This document shows, piece after piece, positions 1-6,015 of a DNA stretch of 6,015 bases; position 1 is the stretch's first letter, and the number at the start of each line of letters is the position of its first letter. A program made the position numbers and the translations under genes. The DNA is from Clostridia bacterium (GTDB lineage Bacteria; Bacillota_A; Clostridia; Oscillospirales; CAG-272): the NCBI GenBank assembly GCA_017529175.1, contig JAFXNX010000180.1, forward strand, positions 1-6,015, written 5' to 3'. The notes under the pieces were generated by a model, which was given only the letters and a program-made list of their open reading frames with translations, did not search any database and had not been told where the DNA came from.

Positions 1-196
1 ATACGCTTCCATAATAAACTATTAAATTGTTGAATTTCAAGAGGGCTGATTTCGAGTCGGGCCGTTATGTCCTGTTGCGGTTCCCGAAAAAACTCTCGGG
101 TCGCTGCCGCGACGTCTCCTCCGTTTGTTCGACCGCTGCCACTCGCTCGCCTTGCTTCATCCGCCCCCGGCGGCGCTCGGCTCGCTCCCCTCTTCG
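1..196. repeat. Tandem repeat unit, copy 1 (196 bp)
   Basis: First visible unit of a direct tandem repeat. Positions 1-89 are identical, base for base, to 197-285. After this core comes a copy-specific segment (90-127), then a second shared block (128-148, identical to 313-333) and a related GC-rich tail (149-196). The unit contains three potential stem-loops: 24-37 (5-bp stem, GTTG loop), 85-131 (arms 85-93 and 123-131 with one mismatch, enclosing an inner 5-bp stem 100-104/109-113), and 161-173 (5-bp GC stem, CCC loop). Short open frames cross it in several directions, but none has a convincing ribosome binding site or is preserved in the other copy. I read it as non-coding. The window begins exactly at the unit start, so further copies may lie to the left. 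Confidence 0.88.
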
Positions 197-392
197 ATAC
201 GCTTCCATAATAAACTATTAAATTGTTGAATTTCAAGAGGGCTGATTTCGAGTCGGGCCGTTATGTCCTGTTGCGGTTCCCGAAATTTTTCGCTCGCGTT
301 CGCTCACAAAATTTCGACCGCTGCCACTCGCTCACCTCGCTGCATCCTCCCCCGGAGGCGCTTCGGTTCGCTCCCCTCTTCGATACGCTTCC
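197..392. repeat. Tandem repeat unit, copy 2 (186 bp), plus 10-bp start of a third
   Basis: Second unit, 197-382, followed by 10 bp (383-392) identical to the unit start, after which similarity stops; this is the right end of the array. The core 197-285 matches copy 1 exactly. The copy-specific segment 286-312 differs in sequence and length (27 versus 38 bp) from copy 1 but again makes a hairpin: arms 281-289 and 308-316 form a perfect 9-bp stem around a loop rich in CGCTCGC/TTCGCTC. The tail hairpin 346-358 (CCTCC, CCC loop, GGAGG) corresponds to 161-173 in copy 1 with one base pair changed on both sides. Such GC-rich intergenic repeats occur in many Clostridia genomes; I do not recognise this one as a named family. 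Confidence 0.88.
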
Positions 393-421
393 GTAAAGAA
401 TGTATTACAAGCGACGCAATA

Positions 422-453
422 CATCAGCGCGGCAGAAATGTGCCACGCTGATG
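422..453 (-). terminator. Strong hairpin downstream of nrdR, possible transcription terminator
   Basis: Arms 422-434 and 441-453 form a 13-bp stem with a 6-nt loop. The single non-Watson-Crick position (430/445) is G-U in the leftward transcript but C-A in the rightward one, so the RNA fold favours the nrdR direction. It starts 36 bp beyond the nrdR stop codon. A classical U tract does not follow on that strand; the nearest T run (466-471) lies on the other side and would serve rightward transcription. It may therefore be an atypical terminator, a 3'-end stabilising structure, or an insulator against read-through from the repeat array. Confidence 0.5.
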
Positions 454-488
454 ATTGTATCACACTTTTTTGATAAATGCAATAGCAA

Positions 489-944
489 TTATTCGTTTTC
501 CTGGTCTTTTTTCAAATTTTCGATCTCGCGCATAAACGTCTCGACGTCCTTGAACTCGCGGTGTACCGATGCGAAACGGACGTACGCGACGTCGTCGACT
601 TTGCGCAGTTTCTCCATCGCCATCTCGCCGATCTCTTTTGATGTGATCTCTTTTTTTAGTCCGTTGAGTATCTCAAACTCTATCTCGTTTGCGATCTTCT
701 CCGGGTCGACCGGTCTCTTCTGACACGCGTGGAAAAGTCCAGCAAGCAGCTTGCTCTTATCGAAATACTCTTTAGATCCGTCCTTCTTCAGAACGATAGG
801 ATGAAACGCGTCGATGACTTCGTACGTCGTGAATCTCGTTTTGCAGTCAAGACATTCACGACGACGCCTGATACTGTTATTTTCGGGAACGGGTCTTGAA
901 TCGATTACCTTGATATCTTCCGATCCGCATGACGGACATCTCAT
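489..944 (-). CDS. nrdR: Transcriptional repressor NrdR
   Basis: NrdR is the nucleotide-sensing repressor of ribonucleotide reductase genes; it binds NrdR boxes when its ATP-cone carries dATP and ATP. The 151-residue product has the normal family length. The N-terminal zinc ribbon shows Cys3, Cys6, Cys31 and Cys34, with the arginine-rich stretch RRRRECLDC at 26-34 that belongs to the DNA-binding part. The ATP-cone follows at about 47-137, including the opening VLKKDGS (51-57) and the characteristic VAYVRFASVHREFKDVETF near 119-137. The ATG at 944 is preceded by GGAGGT with a 4-nt spacer, which fixes the start. The gene stands alone and is transcribed divergently from glutamine synthetase. No ribonucleotide reductase gene is visible, so its targets lie elsewhere; its own promoter carries a candidate NrdR box. 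The short charged C-terminus (KKDQENE) is unremarkable. Identification is close to certain. Confidence 0.97.
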   Translation of the reverse strand: MRCPSCGSEDIKVIDSRPVPENNSIRRRRECLDCKTRFTTYEVIDAFHPIVLKKDGSKEYFDKSKLLAGLFHACQKRPVDPEKIANEIEFEILNGLKKEITSKEIGEMAMEKLRKVDDVAYVRFASVHREFKDVETFMREIENLKKDQENE

Positions 945-948
945 AGCT

Positions 949-954
949 ACCTCC
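949..954 (-). promoter_or_regulatory. Ribosome binding site of nrdR
   Basis: Reads GGAGGT on the minus strand, four bases before the ATG at 944-942. It is a near-perfect Shine-Dalgarno sequence and decides the start codon. Confidence 0.85.
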
Positions 955-991
955 GCTGTGATGCCTTAAATTGTTGTTATGATAAACTCAG

Positions 992-1007
992 ACACCTTAT
1001 ATAGTAT
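992..1007. promoter_or_regulatory. Candidate NrdR box overlapping the nrdR -10 element
   Basis: The plus strand reads ACACCTTATATAGTAT. Against the palindromic NrdR-box pattern ACACTATATATAGTGT, as I recall it, 13 of 16 positions agree, including the ACAC left arm and the central ATATAG. It covers the -10 hexamer of the nrdR promoter (1003-1008), where a bound repressor would block polymerase. NrdR boxes usually occur in pairs about three helical turns apart, and I do not see a clear second box at that spacing. AT-rich -10 regions resemble the core by chance, so confidence is moderate. Confidence 0.4.
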
Positions 1008-1031
1008 ATCATTATTTTTTGCATTTGTCAA
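1003..1031 (-). promoter_or_regulatory. Sigma-A-type promoter of nrdR
   Basis: On the minus strand TTGACA (1031-1026) is followed after exactly 17 bases by TATACT (1008-1003). The -35 is full consensus and the -10 matches five of six. Transcription would begin near 996-998, leaving an untranslated leader of roughly 50 nt that ends in the nrdR ribosome binding site. Confidence 0.82.
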
Positions 1032-1123
1032 TAAAAATATACCGGAGAGCAAAAAAGTGCCCGGGCGGGGCTTCTCTTGCGCGAAGAGGCGACACATAGG
1101 GAGCAAATTCTCGGTGATTATCC

Positions 1124-1153
1124 TTGACAACGGCGTACTTTATATATTATACT
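1124..1153 (+). promoter_or_regulatory. Sigma-A-type promoter of the glutamine synthetase unit
   Basis: TTGACA at 1124-1129 and TATACT at 1148-1153, separated by 18 bases (or TTATAC at 1147-1152 with 17). The predicted transcript start is near 1160, giving a leader of about 30 nt. No riboswitch or long leader fits in this space, so nitrogen control, if present, would need a protein operator or act on the enzyme. Upstream, 1057-1090 is GC-rich with a GCCCGGGC palindrome (1059-1066), for which I can name no function. Confidence 0.75.
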
Positions 1154-1188
1154 GAATAGGAATGAATAAATAACCGGCGGTACATATT

Positions 1189-3285
1189 ATGGAAGATAAA
1201 ATAAGTAAAATATACGGCGCCGACGTCTTCAACGACAATGTGATGAGCGAACGTCTACCCGAGGACGTTTACAAGAGTCTCAAGAGGACCATCAGCATGG
1301 GGCGCAGTCTCGATCTTTCCGTTGCGAACGCCGTTGCCGAGGAAATGAAAAACTGGGCGATAGAAAACGGCGCGACGCACTACACGCACTGGTTCCAGCC
1401 CATGACCGGGATCACCGCGGAAAAGCACGATAGCTTTATCTGCCCGATCGAAAACGGCAAGGCGATCAGCGTGTTTTCGGGAAAACAACTGATAAAAGGC
1501 GAGCCGGACGCATCGAGCTTTCCGAGCGGCGGACTTCGCGCGACCTTTGAGGCGAGAGGTTATACCGCGTGGGACCCGACGTCTTACGCGTTCATAAAAG
1601 ATCACGTACTCTGCATCCCCACGGTATTCTGTTCGTACAGCGGAGAGTCTCTTGACAAAAAGACGCCGCTTCTGCGCTCGATAGAAGTTATCGACAAGCA
1701 GGCGTTGCGTATCCTTCGTCTCTTCGGAGACGATACGACAAAGAGAGTCGTTCCGTCCGTCGGAGCGGAGCAGGAGTATTTCCTCATCAGAAAAGAGGAC
1801 TACGTCGCAAGACGCGACCTGCTCTTCACGGGCAGAACTCTCTTCGGCGCAAGACCTCCGAAGGGACAGCAGCTCAACGACCACTATTTCGGCTCGATCA
1901 AGCCGAAGGTCAAGGAGTTTATGGCGGACCTCGACGTCGCGCTCTGGCGGCTGGGAGTTTGCGCGAAGACGGAGCACAACGAAGCCGCTCCCGCTCAGCA
2001 CGAGCTGGCGCCCCTTTACACGACGGTCAACGCCGCGTGCGACCACAACCAGATAATGATGGATATGATGAAGCGCACGGCGTCGCGTCACGGACTTATA
2101 TGTCTGCTAAACGAAAAGCCCTTTGAGGGCGTCAACGGAAGCGGCAAGCACAACAACTGGTCGCTGACGACGAACGACGGGCAAAACCTGCTCGATCCCG
2201 GAAAAACGCCCGCGGAAAATGCGCAGTTCCTCGTTTTTCTCGCCGCGACGATCGCCGCGGTAGACGACTATCAGGACCTTCTCCGCATATGCGTGGCGTC
2301 CCCGGGCAACGACCACCGTCTCGGCGCCGCCGAAGCGCCGCCGGCGATAATGTCGATGTTCCTCGGCGAAGAGCTGACGTCCGTTCTTGAGGCAATAGAG
2401 ACAGGAAGCACTTATCACGGAGCCGACGGCGAGATAATGAGAATAGGAGTCCACGTCCTTCCGAAATTCCCGAAGGACACCTCCGACAGAAACAGAACGT
2501 CTCCCTTCGCTTTCACCGGAAACAAGTTTGAATTCCGTATGCCCGGCTCCTCCCTCTCGATCGCGGGACCGAATACAATTCTCAACACGATAGTAGCGGA
2601 AGAGCTTTCCCTCATCGCCGACGAGCTTGAGGGAGCGCATGACTTCAACGGCGCGCTCAACAACCTCATCCGCCGTTTGATAAAAGAACACAAGCGCATA
2701 ATCTACAGCGGCAACGGCTACACGAAGGACTGGGAAGAGGAAGCGAGCCGCCGCGGTCTTTCAAACTACAGAACTCTCCCCGACGCGCTCTCCCATATGT
2801 GCGACGAGAAGAACGTGAAGCTGTTTGAAAAGCATAAAATATTCACCGAAAAAGAGCTGTCGTCAAGACGCGAGATCATTCTTGAGAATTACGCAACCGT
2901 GATCGGCATCGAGGCCGATACGATGGTCGAAATGATAAGAAAAGAGATACTTCCCGCGTCGGTGAAATACGTCGAAACTCTCGCAAAATCCGCGCTTGAA
3001 AAGCGCCGCGTCAGCGAGAACATCAGCATAGATTTTGAAGAAAAGCTCGCCGGGCGTCTTTCAAAGCTCAACGACTCACTGTACGGCGCCGCGGAAGACC
3101 TCTCGGCCCGTTCTCTTGAGCTTCGCGCGATAGACTGCTACGTCAATGCCGCAGATTTCTGCCGCGACACGCTGATCCCGTCAATGAAGCGCGCGAGGGC
3201 GTTCGCGGATGAGATCGAATCTCTCACCGACCGTTCCGTATGGCCTTATCCGACGTACGGCGACATACTCTTCGGAATAAGATAA
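1189..3285 (+). CDS. glnN: Glutamine synthetase type III (GSIII, GlnN)
   Basis: ATP-dependent ligase making glutamine from glutamate and ammonium; cytoplasmic, the entry step of ammonia assimilation. At 698 residues it has the size of type III enzymes (about 700-730) and not of GSI (about 450-470). The GSIII N-terminal region carries HWFQPMTG (67-74). Catalytic-core motifs follow in order: VGAEQEYFLI (191-200) with metal-binding glutamates, NEAAPAQHELAP (264-275), NGSGKHNNWS (316-325), PGNDHRLGAAEAP (372-384) and NRTSPFAFTGNKFEFRMPGS (435-454). A helical C-terminal extension (about 500-698) is typical of the type. No core motif is missing. The start is the first ATG after the promoter; its ribosome binding site, GGCGG at 1176-1180 with an 8-nt spacer, is weak, but the N-terminus aligns with what is usual for GSIII. 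No adenylylation-type regulation is expected for this class, and no P-II gene is nearby. Confidence 0.96.
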   Translation: MEDKISKIYGADVFNDNVMSERLPEDVYKSLKRTISMGRSLDLSVANAVAEEMKNWAIENGATHYTHWFQPMTGITAEKHDSFICPIENGKAISVFSGKQLIKGEPDASSFPSGGLRATFEARGYTAWDPTSYAFIKDHVLCIPTVFCSYSGESLDKKTPLLRSIEVIDKQALRILRLFGDDTTKRVVPSVGAEQEYFLIRKEDYVARRDLLFTGRTLFGARPPKGQQLNDHYFGSIKPKVKEFMADLDVALWRLGVCAKTEHNEAAPAQHELAPLYTTVNAACDHNQIMMDMMKRTASRHGLICLLNEKPFEGVNGSGKHNNWSLTTNDGQNLLDPGKTPAENAQFLVFLAATIAAVDDYQDLLRICVASPGNDHRLGAAEAPPAIMSMFLGEELTSVLEAIETGSTYHGADGEIMRIGVHVLPKFPKDTSDRNRTSPFAFTGNKFEFRMPGSSLSIAGPNTILNTIVAEELSLIADELEGAHDFNGALNNLIRRLIKEHKRIIYSGNGYTKDWEEEASRRGLSNYRTLPDALSHMCDEKNVKLFEKHKIFTEKELSSRREIILENYATVIGIEADTMVEMIRKEILPASVKYVETLAKSALEKRRVSENISIDFEEKLAGRLSKLNDSLYGAAEDLSARSLELRAIDCYVNAADFCRDTLIPSMKRARAFADEIESLTDRSVWPYPTYGDILFGIR

Positions 3286-3315
3286 ATCACCCCCATTTAA
3301 AGCGAGGCACCTTTT

Positions 3316-4095
3316 ATGAAAAAGATCACAGCGTTTATTATTGCAGTTATATTCATTTGCGCCGCATTCTCTTCGTGCGGAAAGAGCTCGGACTTCATCG
3401 AAATGGATTCCGGAAAAATAAAGCAGGTATTCTGGGCGAAGGGCGACTATAAAGACCTTGACCGCCGCGAATACTACGACATGATCGCCGAGGCGTACAA
3501 TTCGTCAAAAGAGGTATATCCCATAGAAAGCGAAGACCTTCACACCGAATGGACTCTCGTCGTCCTCGTAAACGACGACGATTCAAACGGAGTCTTCACC
3601 ATTTCGTATTACGGACAGAACGGATTCAGGGTATCCGTATCCGGGAATACTCTGACAGGCGGGAAAGACGTAAAATACCGTGTCGTGAACGAAAAGCTCG
3701 CGACCCTCGCCAAGGAAGAGCTGACTGTCAAACGGGAAGTCACAAGCGCCGTAAAAATTAAGTTTTCCGACGGCGACGGCAATTTGCTTGCCGAATGCGA
3801 CGGAGCGGTCACCGCTATGGAAGGCGAGATACCTTCCGTCATCACCTGCGTTGCCGACGCGCTGAGCGATGGCGACCTTAAAGGCGAGTTTTCACTCGAC
3901 GAAGCAGGGCGTGTCATTTCCTTCGGCGGTCTTTCCGAGAGCCATGAACAGACCGACGGCAAAGTCGTCTCTCAGGCATGGAAGTATTTTGTCAACGGCG
4001 ACGCGCTCGACTATTCCGCCGCGTCCCTTACCGCGATCAACGACGGCGACGTGATCGAACTCGTGTTTACCGAGAGCGAGGTCTCGGCCTCGTAA
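3316..4095 (+). CDS. Predicted lipoprotein with C-terminal DUF4430-like domain
   Basis: 259-residue exported protein of unknown function. The N-terminus has two lysines, a hydrophobic stretch (4-18) and a lipobox-like FSSC ending at Cys21 followed by GKSS. This predicts cleavage and lipid attachment on the outer face of the membrane; Phe at -3 of the lipobox is slightly unusual. Residues 25-130 form a region I do not recognise, with predicted beta strands such as EWTLVVLV (78-85). Residues about 143-252 resemble DUF4430, the transcobalamin-like C-terminal domain of many Firmicutes surface proteins: a strand pair, a VADAL helix (179-183), then AWKYFVNG (221-228) and NDGDVIELVF (242-251). The start ATG follows GAGG (3304-3307) by 8 nt. 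It lies 30 bp after glutamine synthetase with no terminator between, so co-transcription is likely, though a functional tie is not implied. DUF4430 can be linked to cobalamin or polymer binding; the ligand here is unknown. Confidence 0.85.
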   Translation: MKKITAFIIAVIFICAAFSSCGKSSDFIEMDSGKIKQVFWAKGDYKDLDRREYYDMIAEAYNSSKEVYPIESEDLHTEWTLVVLVNDDDSNGVFTISYYGQNGFRVSVSGNTLTGGKDVKYRVVNEKLATLAKEELTVKREVTSAVKIKFSDGDGNLLAECDGAVTAMEGEIPSVITCVADALSDGDLKGEFSLDEAGRVISFGGLSESHEQTDGKVVSQAWKYFVNGDALDYSAASLTAINDGDVIELVFTESEVSAS

Positions 4096-4110
4096 TTAAT
4101 AAAAAACATC

Positions 4111-4168
4111 AAAAATCCCGGGATGCGGTGCACTTTCCAACGAAGTGCACCGCATCCCGGTAATTTTT
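4111..4168. terminator. Bidirectional rho-independent terminator between convergent genes
   Basis: Arms 4118-4135 and 4143-4160 form a perfect 18-bp GC-rich stem with a 7-nt loop (4136-4142). An A run precedes it (4111-4115) and a T run follows (4164-4168), so each strand carries a U tract after the hairpin; the minus strand has further T-rich sequence down to 4101. It ends the rightward glutamine synthetase/lipoprotein transcript 22 bp after the lipoprotein stop, and the leftward transcript of the heptad-repeat gene that stops at 4198. Confidence 0.92.
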
Positions 4169-4197
4169 GCGTTTATGGATTCACAACGTAACACGAA

Positions 4198-6015
4198 TTA
4201 TTTTTTATCCGCCGGTTTTATCTGCGCGGTGCGGTAGATGAATTTTACGGTACCTGACATACCGTCGGCGATGCCGGAGAAGGAGTTGTAGTCCCGCGCC
4301 GATCTCACGAGAGCGCCGATACGGGAGGAGAGCGCGTCGATATCGAGTTTTTCGACCGCGGATACTATCTTATCGACTGCCTCCGTCTTGAACTGCTTTA
4401 TGCCGTCAGAGAGCGCCGACGAGCCGTCGCGAAGTTCTTTAACGCCGTCCTTCAGCGCGGGAACTGCCGCGCGGAGCTTCGAGGCGCCGTCAGACAGTCT
4501 TTCGGCTCCGTCTTTCAGCTCCAAGGCGCCCGATGCGAGAGCAGATGTTCCCGATTTCAGCTTTGATGCGCCGGACTTCAGCGACGAGGTCCCCTCCTTC
4601 AGAGTCCCGATGCCCGCGTCAAGCGCCGACGCGCCGTCCTTCAGCGCGCTCGTGCCGGACTTCAGTTCGGCGGCGCCTCCCGCAAGCTGCGCGCTGCCTT
4701 CGCGAAGCGCTGCAGCGCCGTTTTGCAGCGCATCCGCGCCGCCCGAAAGAGACTCGGCTCCGCCCTTTACCGCGAGCGCTCCCGCCGCGGCGGAATCAAC
4801 TCCTCCCGTATAAGTCAGAAGACCGAGATAGAAAGCGTTGTAACTGTCAAGAGAAGTCTTGAGCGCGATAACGCTTGCGGCGCCTTCCGACGCCGCGGCG
4901 AGCTTCGACTGCACCTCGTCGCCGCTCATCGTTTCCGCGATCAGCTTTTGTACTTCCGTATCCGTGTTCGCGGCGATAAGAGCTTTTACGTCGTCGCCCG
5001 CCATAGCGGAATCGGTCGCCGTTTCAACTGCGGCAGCGATCGCGCTGTCGATATATCCCGCTTCGAGCGCCGCGTCATAATCGGACGCTGACGTCCCGAC
5101 TGCGGACGCGATCACTTTTTCACGAACGCCCGCTCTGACGGCGGATGTGACTTTCGCTTCGATCAAGGATCTGTTTGCTTCTACCGACGCGGTCACAGTC
5201 TCAAGCGCCTTCGCGTACACCGCGCTCCCGTCAAGTGAGGCGATAACGCCGCACAGAACGTCCGCATAGTTGGCGATCGTAAGCTCCGGCACGGAAATTC
5301 CCGCCGCCGCGAGCTGTGTTGACGCCGTACCGAGGAGCGTGTTGAAGACGGCGGCGGCTCCGGAATTCAGCGCCGCGCTGTTTGCCGACAGTTCGTCAAG
5401 CCCCGCGGAAAGCGCGTCAACTCCGCCTTTAAGCTGTTTTACACCGTCCGCAAGAGCAGCCGCGCCGTCACTCAAAGCACCCGCTCCGTTTGCCGCGTCC
5501 CCGGCGCCGGCGGCGAGAGCTCCCGCGCCTTCGTCAGCGCTCGCCGCGCCTCCCGAAAGCGTCGCCGCTCCGCTTTTGACCTTTCCCGCTCCGTCATCAA
5601 GCGCCGATGCGCCGTCCGACAGCGCCGCGGCTCCTTCCGCGGCGGCGTCGCATCCGTCGGAGAGAGTCTTCGCGCCGCCCGCGAGCGTTTTTGCGCCGTC
5701 TGCGAGCGTTATGATACCGTCGCAAAGCTCTCCCGACTTCGTGTAAAGTGTGTCAAGACCTTTATACAGCTTTTCGGAACCTTGCACGAGAGAGGTCATC
5801 GCCTCCGTAATGCGTCCGAGCTGTGACGTAAGACCCTTGACGCTCTCGGGAACGTCGATATCCGTCTTCGCGAATACGTCGTTTATTGCGATCGTCAGAG
5901 TCATATCGAGGCGGAAGTTCTCGACGTCCGCGCTGACTTCGACGTAAGACGGTATCTCAAACGTCTCTTTTGCAAGTCCCAGATCCTCCTGCATACCGGG
6001 AAACGCGATGCCGAT
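4198..6015 (-). CDS. Leu-x-x-Gly heptad-repeat protein, YhgE-like coiled coil (5' end outside window)
   Basis: 605 codons are visible; the frame is open to the window edge and the first methionine (5994) has no ribosome binding site, so the real start lies beyond 6015. Numbering from that methionine, residues 1-70 form a compact domain containing ETFEIPSYVEVSADVENF (10-27). Residues 71-217 are 21 consecutive heptads of the form xGAxxLx, residues 218-395 a non-repetitive, mostly helical Ala-rich stretch, and 396-535 another 20 heptads ending in Leu (such as KDGASAL). A short C-terminal domain (536-598) closes with KFIYRTAQIKPADKK. Such xxxLxxG heptads (TIGR03057 type) are known from YhgE/Pip and MmpL-like envelope proteins, where they form long extracytoplasmic helices. 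No membrane segment is visible here; a signal peptide or anchor would have to be in the missing part. Function unknown; a cell-envelope or export-associated role is inference from the repeats. Confidence 0.83.
   Translation of the reverse strand: MGIAFPGMQEDLGLAKETFEIPSYVEVSADVENFRLDMTLTIAINDVFAKTDIDVPESVKGLTSQLGRITEAMTSLVQGSEKLYKGLDTLYTKSGELCDGIITLADGAKTLAGGAKTLSDGCDAAAEGAAALSDGASALDDGAGKVKSGAATLSGGAASADEGAGALAAGAGDAANGAGALSDGAAALADGVKQLKGGVDALSAGLDELSANSAALNSGAAAVFNTLLGTASTQLAAAGISVPELTIANYADVLCGVIASLDGSAVYAKALETVTASVEANRSLIEAKVTSAVRAGVREKVIASAVGTSASDYDAALEAGYIDSAIAAAVETATDSAMAGDDVKALIAANTDTEVQKLIAETMSGDEVQSKLAAASEGAASVIALKTSLDSYNAFYLGLLTYTGGVDSAAAGALAVKGGAESLSGGADALQNGAAALREGSAQLAGGAAELKSGTSALKDGASALDAGIGTLKEGTSSLKSGASKLKSGTSALASGALELKDGAERLSDGASKLRAAVPALKDGVKELRDGSSALSDGIKQFKTEAVDKIVSAVEKLDIDALSSRIGALVRSARDYNSFSGIADGMSGTVKFIYRTAQIKPADKK
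4390..4809 (-). repeat. Heptad-repeat block 2 (20 coding repeats)
   Basis: Twenty back-to-back 21-bp coding units inside the heptad protein (residues 396-535 from the Met at 5994). Gly is at position 3 of 19 of the 20 heptads (RAAVPAL is the exception) and a hydrophobic residue at position 7. It is richer in lysine than block 1. The DNA shows recurring GCGCCGTC-type words, but codons vary, so the units are not recent identical copies. Confidence 0.85.
5344..5784 (-). repeat. Heptad-repeat block 1 (21 coding repeats)
   Basis: Twenty-one consecutive 21-bp coding units (residues 71-217 from the Met at 5994). Nineteen have Gly at the second position (TKSGELC and ANSAALN do not). Alanine, glycine, serine and aspartate dominate and charged residues are sparse compared with block 2. 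No insertion or deletion breaks the 7-residue phase. Confidence 0.85.

Noticed and set aside
65..208. Minus-strand 47-codon open frame in repeat copy 1, rich in Arg/Glu/Gly (MEAYRRGER...)
   Set aside because: The equivalent frame in copy 2 lacks the start and hits an early stop; there is no ribosome binding site, and the composition reflects GC-rich repeat DNA.
1..392. CRISPR array
   Set aside because: Units of 186-196 bp with an 89-bp identical core do not fit the short repeat and uniform spacer pattern of CRISPR, and no cas gene is present.
27..451. Two plus-strand open frames (27-221 and 263-451) across the repeat array
   Set aside because: Their starts fall in different places of the repeat unit, they share only stretches forced by the repeat, and they have Arg/Ser-rich composition without a Shine-Dalgarno sequence.
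1040..1120. Possible riboswitch or structured leader before glutamine synthetase
   Set aside because: The GC-rich stretch with small palindromes lies upstream of the predicted promoter at 1124-1153, so it would not be in the leader RNA.
1255..2699. Long minus-strand open frames antisense to glutamine synthetase
   Set aside because: They are shadows of a strongly conserved coding sequence; their translations are Arg/Val-rich and match no recognisable family.
4388..5746. Long plus-strand open frames opposite the heptad-repeat gene
   Set aside because: The Ser/Ala/Pro-rich periodic translations are the complement of the 21-bp heptad codons; no ribosome binding sites, and the minus frame explains the signal.
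5992..5994. ATG at 5994 as the start of the heptad-repeat gene
   Set aside because: No Shine-Dalgarno precedes it and the frame stays open upstream to the window edge, so the gene is more likely truncated by the window.

Overview
The window looks like chromosomal DNA of a Clostridia-type Bacillota, probably an uncultured gut or rumen anaerobe. This rests on the gene content: a standalone NrdR, a type III glutamine synthetase, a DUF4430-type lipoprotein and a YhgE-like Leu-x-x-Gly heptad protein. Purine-rich ribosome binding sites, consensus sigma-A-type promoters and moderate GC agree. Species cannot be determined from this sequence.

Layout: positions 1-392 hold a non-coding tandem array with units of 196 and 186 bp plus a 10-bp stub, probably continuing left of the window. 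The two units share an identical 89-bp core followed by hairpin-forming, diverged segments. At 422-453 lies a strong hairpin downstream of nrdR, which runs leftward (944-489). The 244-bp gap 945-1188 is divergent: it has a near-consensus promoter for nrdR, overlapped by a candidate NrdR box, and a separate promoter reading right. The rightward unit contains type III glutamine synthetase (1189-3285) and, 30 bp later without an intervening terminator, a lipoprotein (3316-4095). An 18-bp perfect stem flanked by A and T tracts (4111-4168) is a bidirectional terminator between this unit and a leftward gene (6015-4198). That last gene is cut off at its 5' end by the window edge and encodes a long Ala/Gly-rich protein with two blocks of unbroken heptad repeats.

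The genes do not form one pathway. NrdR controls ribonucleotide reductase genes (none seen here), GSIII assimilates ammonia, and the last two encode exported or envelope proteins of unknown role. The most unusual element is the left repeat array, where the two copies differ by a compensated base-pair change in one hairpin and have exchanged the interior of another while keeping it foldable. No defence system, CRISPR array, transposase, tRNA or rRNA was seen.
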